Origin: Bacillota bacterium
Lineage (GTDB): Bacteria > Bacillota > Clostridia > Peptostreptococcales > Anaerovoracaceae
DNA: 24,529 nucleotides
Direction: 5' to 3'
Assembly (NCBI GenBank): GCA_023415235.1
Contig: JAEZLP010000070.1
Coordinates: 1-24,529 of the forward strand
Positions 1 to 6,922 of the stretch are shown here, in pieces. The position numbers and the translations under genes are program-made. Numbering within the stretch: position 1 is the stretch's first letter; the number at the start of each line of letters is the position of its first letter. The notes beneath the pieces are model-generated. The model had not been told where the DNA came from. It made no database searches and was given only the letters and a program-made list of their open reading frames with translations.

Positions 1-123
1 TCGCTATTGCTTCTTCTCTCCCACACCTCACGATGTGAAACTTGCAAGTCGCTTTTGGGTTCGTTGGCAACTACGCCCCTTGTGGACTTTCACCACAGAT
101 TGACGGCATGCCCGTCATACTAA
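1..123. other. Structured left-edge segment, unidentified
   Basis: No gene is recognised here. A plus-strand frame is open from the window edge to TAA at 121-123 (40 codons, ending in residues FHHRLTACPSY), but no family is recognised. The segment is rich in small symmetries: a perfect 10-bp palindrome at 40-49, a hairpin with TGTGG/CCACA arms at 81-85 and 93-97, and a hairpin with TGACGG/CCGTCA arms at 101-106 and 112-117. It could be the 3' end of a gene, a structured RNA or a repeat element; the sequence alone does not decide. Confidence 0.3.
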
Positions 124-125
124 CA

Positions 126-153
126 AAGGCCTCCCAAAAGGGAGGCCTTCTTA
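126..153 (-). terminator. Intrinsic terminator of the amino-acid ABC operon
   Basis: A perfect 10-bp stem (AAGGCCTCCC at 126-135, GGGAGGCCTT at 140-149) closes on an AAAA loop. It lies about 64 bp beyond the ATPase stop codon on the minus strand. The T tract is short in both directions (TTTGTT on minus, TTCTT on plus), so it could also end a plus-strand transcript entering from the left edge. Confidence 0.7.
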
Positions 154-213
154 AGTTCTATACATTGATTTTTACTGTTTTATTCAGCTTTGTTGTCTGA
201 TTTTCGTCCTCTG

Positions 214-951
214 TTATACGGACAACACCTTTTCCAGGAACTCTCTGGTTCTTGGGTTTTTCGGGTTGGAGAAGATCTCTGACGGAGGCGCTTCCTCCTG
301 AATGATCCCTTCATCCATAAAGATAACCCGATCCGCCACGTCCTTAGCAAAGCCCATTTCGTGGGTCACCACCACCATGGTCATACCCATGGCTGCGAGC
401 TCTTTCATGACTGCAAGTACCTCGCCCACCATTTCCGGGTCCAGTGCGGAGGTCGGCTCGTCAAAAAGCATGATGTCCGGTTCCATAGCCAGTGCTCTGG
501 CGATAGCCACACGCTGCTGCTGACCGCCGGAAAGCTGTCGCGGCATAGCGTTTACTTTATCCGAAAGGCCTACTCGCTCAAGAAGCTCGACGGCTTTCTG
601 CTCCGCCTCCTGTTTTGTCTTGAGCTTCAGCTCCAGAGGAGCCATCATGATGTTCGCCTTGACAGAAAGATGCGGAAACAGGTTGAATTGCTGAAAGACC
701 ATTCCGATATGCCTTCTCACTTTGTTGATGTCCTCTTTCGGATCGGTGATCATGATATCGTCAACGGTGATGTCTCCGTGGGTCGGCTCCTCCAGGCGGT
801 TAATGCATCTCAGGAGAGTTGATTTTCCCGATCCGCTGGGACCGATGACACAGACGACCTGGCCTTTTTCAATTTCCAGGTTGATCCCTTTCAGCACTTC
901 TAAATTGTCGAAATGCTTGTGAAGATTATTGATGATGATCTGCGCTGTCAT
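214..951 (-). CDS. glnQ: Polar amino-acid ABC transporter ATP-binding protein (GlnQ-like)
   Basis: This cytoplasmic ATPase of about 245 residues powers import of a polar amino acid. All ABC signatures are visible in order: Walker A GPSGSGKST near residues 38-46, Q-loop FQQFNLFPH, signature LSGGQQQR near 141, Walker B IMLFDEPTSALDP, and the switch histidine in VTHEMGFA. Length and sequence are typical of the GlnQ/HisP/ArtP class. Its ATG overlaps the permease TGA by 4 bp (ATGA), so the two are translationally coupled. It is the last gene of a binding protein-permease-ATPase operon and is followed by a terminator. Family assignment is firm; the substrate (glutamine, glutamate, cystine or arginine) is inferred only from class resemblance. 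Confidence 0.95.
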   Translation of the reverse strand: MTAQIIINNLHKHFDNLEVLKGINLEIEKGQVVCVIGPSGSGKSTLLRCINRLEEPTHGDITVDDIMITDPKEDINKVRRHIGMVFQQFNLFPHLSVKANIMMAPLELKLKTKQEAEQKAVELLERVGLSDKVNAMPRQLSGGQQQRVAIARALAMEPDIMLFDEPTSALDPEMVGEVLAVMKELAAMGMTMVVVTHEMGFAKDVADRVIFMDEGIIQEEAPPSEIFSNPKNPRTREFLEKVLSV

Positions 952-1613
952 ATCTTCACCTTCCTTTCGACCTGCTTTGCAACATAGGTAAGCACGATAA
1001 TCAGCACAAGGTAATATACGGCGACCCAGGTATACGTTGCAAACGACTGCATGGTGCGGCCCTGATAGATTTTTGCCTGATACATGATATCCGCAAAGCC
1101 GATGACAGAGATCAGCGATGAGTCCTTCAGAGTGATGATGAACTGGTTTACAAGAGACGGAAGGCAGATTCGCAGAGCCTGAGGCAGGATAACCTTTTTC
1201 ATGGCTTGTCCGTGATTCAGGCCAAGGCTTCTGGCAGCTTCCATCTGACCGCTGTTCACCGCATTGATGGCGCCTCGGAAGATTTCCGACATGTAAGCGC
1301 CCGCATTCAGCGTCAGAGTGATAAGTCCGGCGGTAAAGGGCGTCAGTCTAACGTCAAAGCCCAAATACTGCAGCAGCTGGGGTATTGCAAAGTAGATATA
1401 GAACACCTGCACCAGCAGCGGAGTCCCTCTGATGATTCCAACGTATATTCTCGATATCCAGCGAAGCACTCCTTTTTTTGACATGGCTAAAAAGCAGGAG
1501 CACAGCCCCAGCACAAACGCAAACAGCAGCGACAGCACGGTCACGGCTATGGTCATCTTCAACCCTTCAAACAGCAGCGGATTTACCTCGCTGAAAACTT
1601 TACCTAAGTCCAT
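948..1613 (-). CDS. glnP: Polar amino-acid ABC transporter permease (GlnP-like)
   Basis: A membrane-spanning subunit of 221 residues of the His/Glu/Gln/Arg/opine permease family (HisMQ type). Hydrophobic helices cover roughly residues 13-42, 53-78, 85-105 and 185-212. The cytoplasmic coupling motif is clear near residues 120-150 (EAARSLGLNHGQAMKKVILPQA), matching the EAA loop that docks on the ATPase. A single permease gene implies a homodimer. It starts 12 bp after the binding-protein stop and overlaps the ATPase start by 4 bp. The N-terminus MDLGKVFSEVNPLLFEGLK is usual for the family, which supports the ATG at 1613. Confidence 0.95.
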   Translation of the reverse strand: MDLGKVFSEVNPLLFEGLKMTIAVTVLSLLFAFVLGLCSCFLAMSKKGVLRWISRIYVGIIRGTPLLVQVFYIYFAIPQLLQYLGFDVRLTPFTAGLITLTLNAGAYMSEIFRGAINAVNSGQMEAARSLGLNHGQAMKKVILPQALRICLPSLVNQFIITLKDSSLISVIGFADIMYQAKIYQGRTMQSFATYTWVAVYYLVLIIVLTYVAKQVERKVKI

Positions 1614-1625
1614 TCTTTTTCCTCA

Positions 1626-2405
1626 TTATTCAGCAGAAATATATTTGTCTAAGATCTCCTGATACTTTCCATTTTCTTTGATATTCTTCAGTCCTGCATC
1701 GAACATTTCCAGCAGCTCGGTGTTCTTGCCCTTCAGCACGGCAAAGCCGTAGGATGAACCCTTTTCCATATCGGTAACCATCTTCAGGCCGTTGCCCTGG
1801 GTGATTCCGTATCCCATAACCGGATAGTCCTCAAAGCATGCTACTGTGTTGCCGGTCTTGACGTCTTCATACATCAGCGGGGATTCATCGAAGTACACAA
1901 CGCCAAATCCGTACTGATCCTTGATGGATTCCGCAAAAGTGGCTCCCTCGGTTCCGGTCTTGACGGCAACCTTCTGGCCTTTGAGGTCGTCATAGGATTT
2001 GATCGCATCATTGTCCGCAGCGATGGCCATAACGACGCCGGAATCATAATAAGGCGCAGAGAAGTCATACTTCTGCTGACGCTCTTCGGTGATGCTCATA
2101 CCGGCGATTACACCGTCTGTCTGGTTGGATTCCAGGGCCGCTACCGCAGCGCTGAATCCCAATGGGTTGAGCTCATACTTGAAGCCCTGATCCGCAGCGA
2201 TGGCCGCCAGGAGCTCGATGTCGATTCCCACATACTCGCCGGCGTCATTCTGGAACTCAAACGGAGCGAAGGTTGTGTCGGTTGCAATGTTGTAAACCTT
2301 TGTTTCATCCGATGGCTGATCCCCTCCGGAAGCTCCGCCACCGCAGCCTGCCAGCATGCCCATGGCTAATAAAAGAATTAAAGTCAAGCTTAAAATCTTT
2401 TTCAT
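1626..2405 (-). CDS. glnH: Amino-acid ABC transporter substrate-binding lipoprotein (GlnH-like)
   Basis: A 259-residue extracytoplasmic binding protein tethered by lipid. The N-terminus has a lipoprotein signal (MKKILSLTLILLLAMGMLAGC) with the lipobox Cys at 21, then a Gly/Ser linker. The mature part is a type-II periplasmic fold (SBP_bac_3): it begins IATDTTFAPFEF, contains the MSITEERQQKYDFS segment that carries ligand contacts in this family, and ends with NIKENGKYQEILDKYI, a tail common in glutamine-type binding proteins. The ATG at 2405 is preceded by GGGAGG with good spacing. It is the first gene of the importer operon. A candidate -10 (TATAAT, 2447-2452) and a 9-bp inverted repeat lie upstream. 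Ligand is not resolved. Confidence 0.93.
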   Translation of the reverse strand: MKKILSLTLILLLAMGMLAGCGGGASGGDQPSDETKVYNIATDTTFAPFEFQNDAGEYVGIDIELLAAIAADQGFKYELNPLGFSAAVAALESNQTDGVIAGMSITEERQQKYDFSAPYYDSGVVMAIAADNDAIKSYDDLKGQKVAVKTGTEGATFAESIKDQYGFGVVYFDESPLMYEDVKTGNTVACFEDYPVMGYGITQGNGLKMVTDMEKGSSYGFAVLKGKNTELLEMFDAGLKNIKENGKYQEILDKYISAE

Positions 2406-2446
2406 AATTTTCCTCCCTGGATTAACTTTTAAATTAGATACACAAC

Positions 2447-2452
2447 ATTATA
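2447..2452 (-). promoter_or_regulatory. Candidate -10 box for the ABC importer operon
   Basis: TATAAT on the minus strand, about 42 bp before the glnH-like start. The matching -35 position holds only a poor hexamer (near TTCCGC), so the promoter would be weak or activator-dependent. The inverted repeat at 2491-2520 is placed where an upstream activator could bind. Confidence 0.45.
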
Positions 2453-2490
2453 CATTAAAACCCCCCCTGAGCGGAATAGGTTTGTTAAAA

Positions 2491-2520
2491 TATTGTATAA
2501 AAAAATACATGTATACAATA
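2491..2520. promoter_or_regulatory. 9-bp perfect inverted repeat, candidate operator
   Basis: Arms TATTGTATA (2491-2499) and TATACAATA (2512-2520) are exact reverse complements around a 12-bp AT-rich centre. It lies in the divergent 286-bp gap between the ABC importer and the secreted C39-like gene, about 40-70 bp upstream of the importer -10. The spacing of about one and a half helical turns between arms fits a dimeric regulator, but no known consensus is recognised. The rest of this gap shows a run of seven C at 2461-2467 and no gene. Confidence 0.45.
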
Positions 2521-2691
2521 CCTCCCTTAGGCATAACTGCTGGAATTTTTTACCCGGTCAAACATTTTTCATCCTGCATCTTCCTTATTATAGCAAATCA
2601 TGTCTTGAAACCCACTGTTTTCAACGCCTCCAATTTATGGCATAGAATTTGCTCAAGGAATTAGTAAAAACCAAAAGGGGTGATTCAAACC

Positions 2692-3651
2692 ATGAAACAC
2701 AAAATGAAAAAAGTCAGCTTTGTCCTGATTCTGGTTCTGCTTCTCACTATAATTTTTCCCATTCAGGCTTTTGCAATCAGCAAGCAGCTTGACATTCCGT
2801 GGCGGCATCAATGGCTTAACGACAATGGATACTGCGGAGAGCTGTGCATTCAAAGCATCGCGCTTTACTACGGGACCTATATTTCCCAGTACTGGGCAAG
2901 GGAATTCGCAGACGGCGAGGTTATTGCAGGCTGCGAGGTGGACCCTCCCTACGGCAATGCAAGCGATGTCTATGATTTGCTGAAATTAAATTGGACCCGA
3001 TGGAATTATCGGCAGTCGGAGCCTCAGTACAAGAAGTTCCTGAACTGGACCAAGGATAAACTGAACAAAGGTTATCCCGTATTGTTCGGCGCCTATCTTT
3101 CCGATTGCGATGACGAGGATTTCGACCATATCATACCGGCCATCGGATTCAACGCTGCTTCGGTTAATAACTACAGCGACAACGATACCATTACCTTCTA
3201 CGACAACTTCACGCCGGCTCAGTCCTATACCCGTACCTTCGGTTCCTTCTTCGACACAAGGAGAATGAACAGAAACGGTGCGACCTATGATCTGTGCCTG
3301 CCGAAAAACGTGGATTACGGAGATGCTATCACGGGGATTGAGGATTACTATGACGAGTGCTATCCGGTGAAGCTTGCGGTGAATTGCAACGATGAACCTA
3401 ATCCGGACGAAGGCGAGTCTCCGGTCAATATGGCCGCAACCGTCACCGTCAGCGGGCTGACTGTTGGAAATGACTATATGCTGCTCCGGTACGATGATAC
3501 CGACGACATTCCCAGCTACAATTTTGCAGATTCTGTTGACGATGCTCTCTCGGTGATATACTTCACCGCCACCGCTGCGACTATGACTTTCAATGATACC
3601 ATTTGGTCGGATGATCTGGCAGTGTACCGTTGTTGTGACGCAGAAGACTAA
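2692..3651 (+). CDS. Secreted C39-like (papain-fold) protein of unknown role
   Basis: A 319-residue exported protein. Residues 1-28 form a Sec signal peptide (basic MKHKMKK, hydrophobic core, probable cut after AFA). The mature N-terminal half resembles the C39-like peptidase fold: NGYCGELC puts the candidate nucleophile Cys at 48, FDHIIPAIGF the general-base His at 146, and FYDNF an Asp/Asn at 171-172. Residues from about 220 form a beta-rich domain (MAATVTVSGLTVG onward) that may bind a surface or ligand. ATG 2692 is chosen over the in-frame GTG at 2680 because AGGGGTG ends just ahead of it at normal spacing. It stands alone, closed by its own terminator. Substrate is unknown; the enzyme activity is inferred from the Cys-His-Asp pattern only. 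Confidence 0.75.
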   Translation: MKHKMKKVSFVLILVLLLTIIFPIQAFAISKQLDIPWRHQWLNDNGYCGELCIQSIALYYGTYISQYWAREFADGEVIAGCEVDPPYGNASDVYDLLKLNWTRWNYRQSEPQYKKFLNWTKDKLNKGYPVLFGAYLSDCDDEDFDHIIPAIGFNAASVNNYSDNDTITFYDNFTPAQSYTRTFGSFFDTRRMNRNGATYDLCLPKNVDYGDAITGIEDYYDECYPVKLAVNCNDEPNPDEGESPVNMAATVTVSGLTVGNDYMLLRYDDTDDIPSYNFADSVDDALSVIYFTATAATMTFNDTIWSDDLAVYRCCDAED

Positions 3652-3680
3652 TCTCTTATTTAATGTGAAAACAGCCATGT

Positions 3681-3705
3681 AAGCCGCTTTTTAAGCGGCT
3701 TTTTT
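3681..3705 (+). terminator. Intrinsic terminator after the C39-like gene
   Basis: Perfect 9-bp stem, AAGCCGCTT (3681-3689) with AAGCGGCTT (3693-3701), 3-nt loop, followed by a T run. It begins 30 bp after the stop codon and separates this gene from the sigma-54 activator promoter. Confidence 0.9.
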
Positions 3706-3747
3706 ATTGTGATTTCTTCAAGAAAAGCTGTATTTTCTCTTAAGCCC

Positions 3748-3774
3748 TTGACAACTGTAAAAATATGTTATAAT
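3748..3774 (+). promoter_or_regulatory. Near-consensus sigma-A promoter of the sigma-54 activator gene
   Basis: Consensus -35 TTGACA (3748-3753) and consensus -10 TATAAT (3769-3774) with a short 15-bp spacer. The -10 is extended by TG (TGTTATAAT), which can compensate for the spacing. Transcription would start near 3781, giving a leader of only about 19 nt that contains the ribosome site GGAGGG (3787-3792). The activator is thus probably made constitutively. Confidence 0.85.
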
Positions 3775-3799
3775 GGATTCAAAATTGGAGGGATGCAGT

Positions 3800-5221
3800 A
3801 TGAGTTCCAAAGAAAAGAAAAATGTGAACCTGCTGGAGTATGAGGATGTGGTGATTGTCAACAAGGATGGCTGCATCGTATACGACGATCAGTCGAGCTG
3901 GAGCCTTTACGATCTGGCTCCAAGCGATACCATCGGCCACAACGTGCTTTCTCTTTATGAAAACCTGACCGAAGAGAACAGCATCTTTTATCAGGTCCTG
4001 AGGACAGGCGTTCCCGTCTTTGACGCGGAGCAGGAACTGATTACAAAGGAAAACAACCGGATTTATCAAGTCAGCTCCACCTTTCCCATCATGTCTTACG
4101 GAGAAATCATCGGCGCCGTCGAGTTTTCAAAATTTCTATACAAGACCGATTCGCTTCATAATCTGAAAAACCGCCCCCTTCATAAAAGCCTGAAAAAAAA
4201 CAACACCATATACTCCCTCGAGGATATCGTAACAAAGGATACCCGCATGCTCAGGATCAAGGAACAGCTCGCAAAGGTGGCCAAAACGGATTCCTCGGTT
4301 TTGATTTGCGGTAAAACGGGAACCGGGAAGGAGCTTGTCGCCCAGGCCATCCACAATATGAGCGACCGGTGCTGCAAGCCTTTTATCTCGGTGAACTGCG
4401 CGGCCATACCGGGCACTCTGCTGGAATCCATCCTGTTCGGAACGGTCAAGGGCAGCTATACCGATGCTGCGGATCGTGCAGGTCTGTTTGAGCAGGCGGA
4501 AGGAGGCACACTGTTTCTCGACGAGATCAACTCCATGGATGTTTCTATGCAGGTCAAGCTTTTGAAGGCCATAGAAGACCGCTACATCCGGAGGATCGGA
4601 GATACTAAGAACATCATTACGGACATTCGCTTCATTTCCGCCGTCAATGAAAATCCTGACAAACTCATTGAGACCCAAAAGCTTCGAGAGGATCTATACT
4701 ACCGTCTGGGCACCGTATTGATCGAGCTGCCGTCGCTGAAGGACCGGAAGCGGGATATTCGCGCCCTGATCGACCACTATGTTCACTTCTATAACAAGAT
4801 CATGAAGGTCAAGATCAAAGAAATTGAGCCCTCCGTCTATGAAGTGCTTGAGAACTATTCCTGGCCGGGCAATGTCCGTGAGCTGCGGAATATTATTGAA
4901 AGCTTCTACAATGCCGTTTCCGAAAACGGCCTTATCACCCGGGATCATATCAGTCTCCGAATCAGAAAAGAAGCGGACGCAGACAAGATAAATTTAGTCT
5001 CGTCAGCTGACGGACAGCCCTATAAAGCCGACGAAATATCCGCCCTTGCCGGAGAATACGGCGCAATGGGACTAAAGCAGGCCGTGGAACGGTTCGAGAA
5101 GGAACTGATTTTGGACGCTCTGAAAAAAAACAGAGGAATTGCCGCCTATGCCGCCAAAACCTTGAAGATATCGAAGCAAACCCTGCAGTACAAGCTGGAA
5201 AAGCACCAGCTTCTCGATTAG
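3800..5221 (+). CDS. Sigma-54-dependent activator, PAS-AAA+-Fis HTH (RocR-like)
   Basis: A 473-residue cytoplasmic enhancer-binding protein. An N-terminal PAS-like sensor covers about residues 8-125. The AAA+ domain (about 140-365) has Walker A GKTGTGKE, Walker B GGTLFLDEIN and the sigma-54 contact loop GSYTDA, a variant of GAFTGA. The C-terminus is a Fis-type helix-turn-helix (ERFEKELILDALKKNRG...SKQTLQYKLEK). The ATG at 3800 is chosen: it has GGAGGG 7 bp upstream, while the earlier in-frame ATG at 3773 lies inside the -10 box. The gene ends at a terminator, and a sigma-54 promoter precedes the next operon, so its target is very probably the permease-amidohydrolase pair. RocR of Bacillus, which controls arginine catabolism, has this architecture; the inducer here is unknown. 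Confidence 0.93.
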   Translation: MSSKEKKNVNLLEYEDVVIVNKDGCIVYDDQSSWSLYDLAPSDTIGHNVLSLYENLTEENSIFYQVLRTGVPVFDAEQELITKENNRIYQVSSTFPIMSYGEIIGAVEFSKFLYKTDSLHNLKNRPLHKSLKKNNTIYSLEDIVTKDTRMLRIKEQLAKVAKTDSSVLICGKTGTGKELVAQAIHNMSDRCCKPFISVNCAAIPGTLLESILFGTVKGSYTDAADRAGLFEQAEGGTLFLDEINSMDVSMQVKLLKAIEDRYIRRIGDTKNIITDIRFISAVNENPDKLIETQKLREDLYYRLGTVLIELPSLKDRKRDIRALIDHYVHFYNKIMKVKIKEIEPSVYEVLENYSWPGNVRELRNIIESFYNAVSENGLITRDHISLRIRKEADADKINLVSSADGQPYKADEISALAGEYGAMGLKQAVERFEKELILDALKKNRGIAAYAAKTLKISKQTLQYKLEKHQLLD

Positions 5222-5260
5222 CCGTGACCAAAACTCCTCTTTTATCAGTCAAAAAATTCG

Positions 5261-5293
5261 TACCCGGTAAAATAATATTTACCGGGTATTTTT
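5261..5293 (+). terminator. Intrinsic terminator after the sigma-54 activator gene
   Basis: Perfect 11-bp stem, TACCCGGTAAA (5261-5271) with TTTACCGGGTA (5278-5288), 6-nt loop, followed by TTTTTG. It insulates the downstream operon from activator-gene transcription, which makes that operon depend on its own sigma-54 promoter. Confidence 0.9.
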
Positions 5294-5303
5294 GCTTATT
5301 GAC

Positions 5304-5315
5304 CCGCAGATGCGG
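5304..5315. promoter_or_regulatory. Short inverted repeat upstream of the sigma-54 promoter
   Basis: CCGCA-GA-TGCGG, perfect 5-bp arms, about 22 bp upstream of the -24 element. It could be part of an activator binding site, although enhancer sites are usually farther (about 100 bp) from the promoter. Confidence 0.3.
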
Positions 5316-5336
5316 CATAACAAGCCAGTTTCCCTG

Positions 5337-5351
5337 TGGCACGGTTCTTGC
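5337..5351 (+). promoter_or_regulatory. Sigma-54 (-24/-12) promoter of the permease-amidohydrolase operon
   Basis: TGGCACG at 5337-5343, four bases, then TTGC at 5348-5351: a full match to the sigma-54 consensus, with the invariant GG and GC exactly 12 bp apart. It lies downstream of the activator terminator and about 85 bp before the permease start, with transcription expected near 5363. It shows the operon is switched on by an enhancer-binding protein, most simply the one encoded just upstream. Confidence 0.92.
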
Positions 5352-5435
5352 GAATTGTGATCGGAAGAAGGACACACCTTCAGGAATCAGATACTGTACT
5401 TTATATCGTAAGTATTAAAAAGGAGGAACATTATT

Positions 5436-6890
5436 TTGGGCGGAAACGAAAAGAAAATCGGTCTTTGGACCCTTGTCATGGTTGTATTCGTCGCGGCCTA
5501 CGGCTTCAGCAACGTAACATCCAATCTAGTTTATATCGGTATGGCGGCTATCCCGTCATGGATATTAGTAGCAATTTTATACTTCATTCCTCTGACGATC
5601 ATGATCGTGGAGCTGGCGGCGGCCAACAAAGAAAAACCTGCCGGCATCTACAGCTGGGTGGAATGCGGACTGGGAACAAAATGGGCTTTCGTAGGAACCT
5701 GGTCCTACTACATCACATCCATCTTTTTTCTCCAGATGGTATTTGGAAAGCTGCCGGTGGTGGTTTCCTGGGCCCTCTTCGGAGAGGACAGGTTTACGGA
5801 CGAAACGGCCTATCTCTTGCCGATTCTCGGTCTCGGTTGCCTGATTGCACTGACGTTCATCGCGATTCTGGGCGTTCAGAAATTTTCCAAGATCAGCGAT
5901 ATCGGCGGTCAGCTGACCCTGGTGGCAACCGTGCTGTTCATTCTGTTTGCTGTGGTGGGTTACGTCGGAAACATCACACCCTCGGCCTCTGAGTTCACCG
6001 CTGCAAATCTGACTCCCGGCTTTGACATTGCCTACTTCTCAACCTTCTCATGGCTGCTCCTCGCCGTCTGCGGCTCGGAGGTTGCCGGAACCTATATTAC
6101 CCAGGTTGACAATCCGAGAAAAACCTATACGAAAAGCGTCATGATAGCCACTGCGCTGCTGCTGGGCTCCTACATCCTGGGCTCCGTTGCGGTCTGTCTC
6201 ATCATGTCTCCCGAGCAGATTTCCGAATATAATATTGCGGACTCCCAGTTTATCGTATTCAAGGTACTGGGCGACAACTTCGGAATCAGCGGTAAAATTG
6301 TGGTCCAGATCTACGCGTTTATCAATGTCATCGCTTCCGTGGCATGCTATGTGGTCTGGATGGAGTCTCCCATCCGGGCGATGTTTTCCGATGTGCCCTC
6401 GGGCATTTTCCCTAAGGCTCTTACCAAAGCAAGATCCGACGGAACCCTGGTCAACGCGCTTTGGATGCAGTGCGGTGTTCTGTTCATCCTGATGATCACG
6501 CCAGTTTTGGGTCTTTCTTCTCTGGAAAACTTCTTCGTGCTGATTACAAACCTCTGCGCTCTCTCCACCATCGTGCCCTATGCGATTCTGGTGATTGCAT
6601 ACCTTGCTTTTCGCTGTAAAAACGTGGATCTTGATTTTAAAATCATCAAATCCAATCATACGGCGAAGCTGGTTTCCATCATCGTTCTTATCCTCAGCGT
6701 CGCTGGCTTCTTCGGAGCCGGAGCTGAGGACGTGGCAGGGGCCGAAACTACATCGGAAGCATTGGTTACTCTGGGCATGGACTATGGCGGGCCGATCCTC
6801 CTCCTCTTCGTCGGGTGGATCATTATCATGCTGAATATGAGGAAAAAAACCGGAGTATTAAAAGAGGAAGAATCGAATCTGCAGCAATAA
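5436..6890 (+). CDS. APC-superfamily amino-acid permease (YjeM/GadC-like)
   Basis: A 484-residue membrane transporter with about 12 hydrophobic segments. The N-terminus (KKIGLWTLVMVVFVAAYGFSN, then AAIPSW, ELAAANKEKPAGIYSWVE) resembles the YjeM-like branch of the amino acid/GABA antiporter group in the APC family. The start is TTG at 5436, with AGGAGG at 5421-5426 at 9-bp spacing; no better codon fits. It is first in a sigma-54-driven operon with an amidohydrolase, suggesting import of the hydrolase substrate or export/exchange of a product amino acid. A cytoplasmic tail follows the last helix (MRKKTGVLKEEESN). Substrate is not deducible from sequence. Confidence 0.9.
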   Translation: MGGNEKKIGLWTLVMVVFVAAYGFSNVTSNLVYIGMAAIPSWILVAILYFIPLTIMIVELAAANKEKPAGIYSWVECGLGTKWAFVGTWSYYITSIFFLQMVFGKLPVVVSWALFGEDRFTDETAYLLPILGLGCLIALTFIAILGVQKFSKISDIGGQLTLVATVLFILFAVVGYVGNITPSASEFTAANLTPGFDIAYFSTFSWLLLAVCGSEVAGTYITQVDNPRKTYTKSVMIATALLLGSYILGSVAVCLIMSPEQISEYNIADSQFIVFKVLGDNFGISGKIVVQIYAFINVIASVACYVVWMESPIRAMFSDVPSGIFPKALTKARSDGTLVNALWMQCGVLFILMITPVLGLSSLENFFVLITNLCALSTIVPYAILVIAYLAFRCKNVDLDFKIIKSNHTAKLVSIIVLILSVAGFFGAGAEDVAGAETTSEALVTLGMDYGGPILLLFVGWIIIMLNMRKKTGVLKEEESNLQQ

Positions 6891-6922
6891 GAGAAAAGGG
6901 GGTCTTCCCAATTAAAACAACA

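Noticed and set aside
2986..3678. 230-codon minus-strand frame opposite the C39-like gene
   Set aside because: It is a shadow of the real gene: no ribosome site, no family motif, and low-complexity Ile/Val/Arg composition typical of antisense reading.
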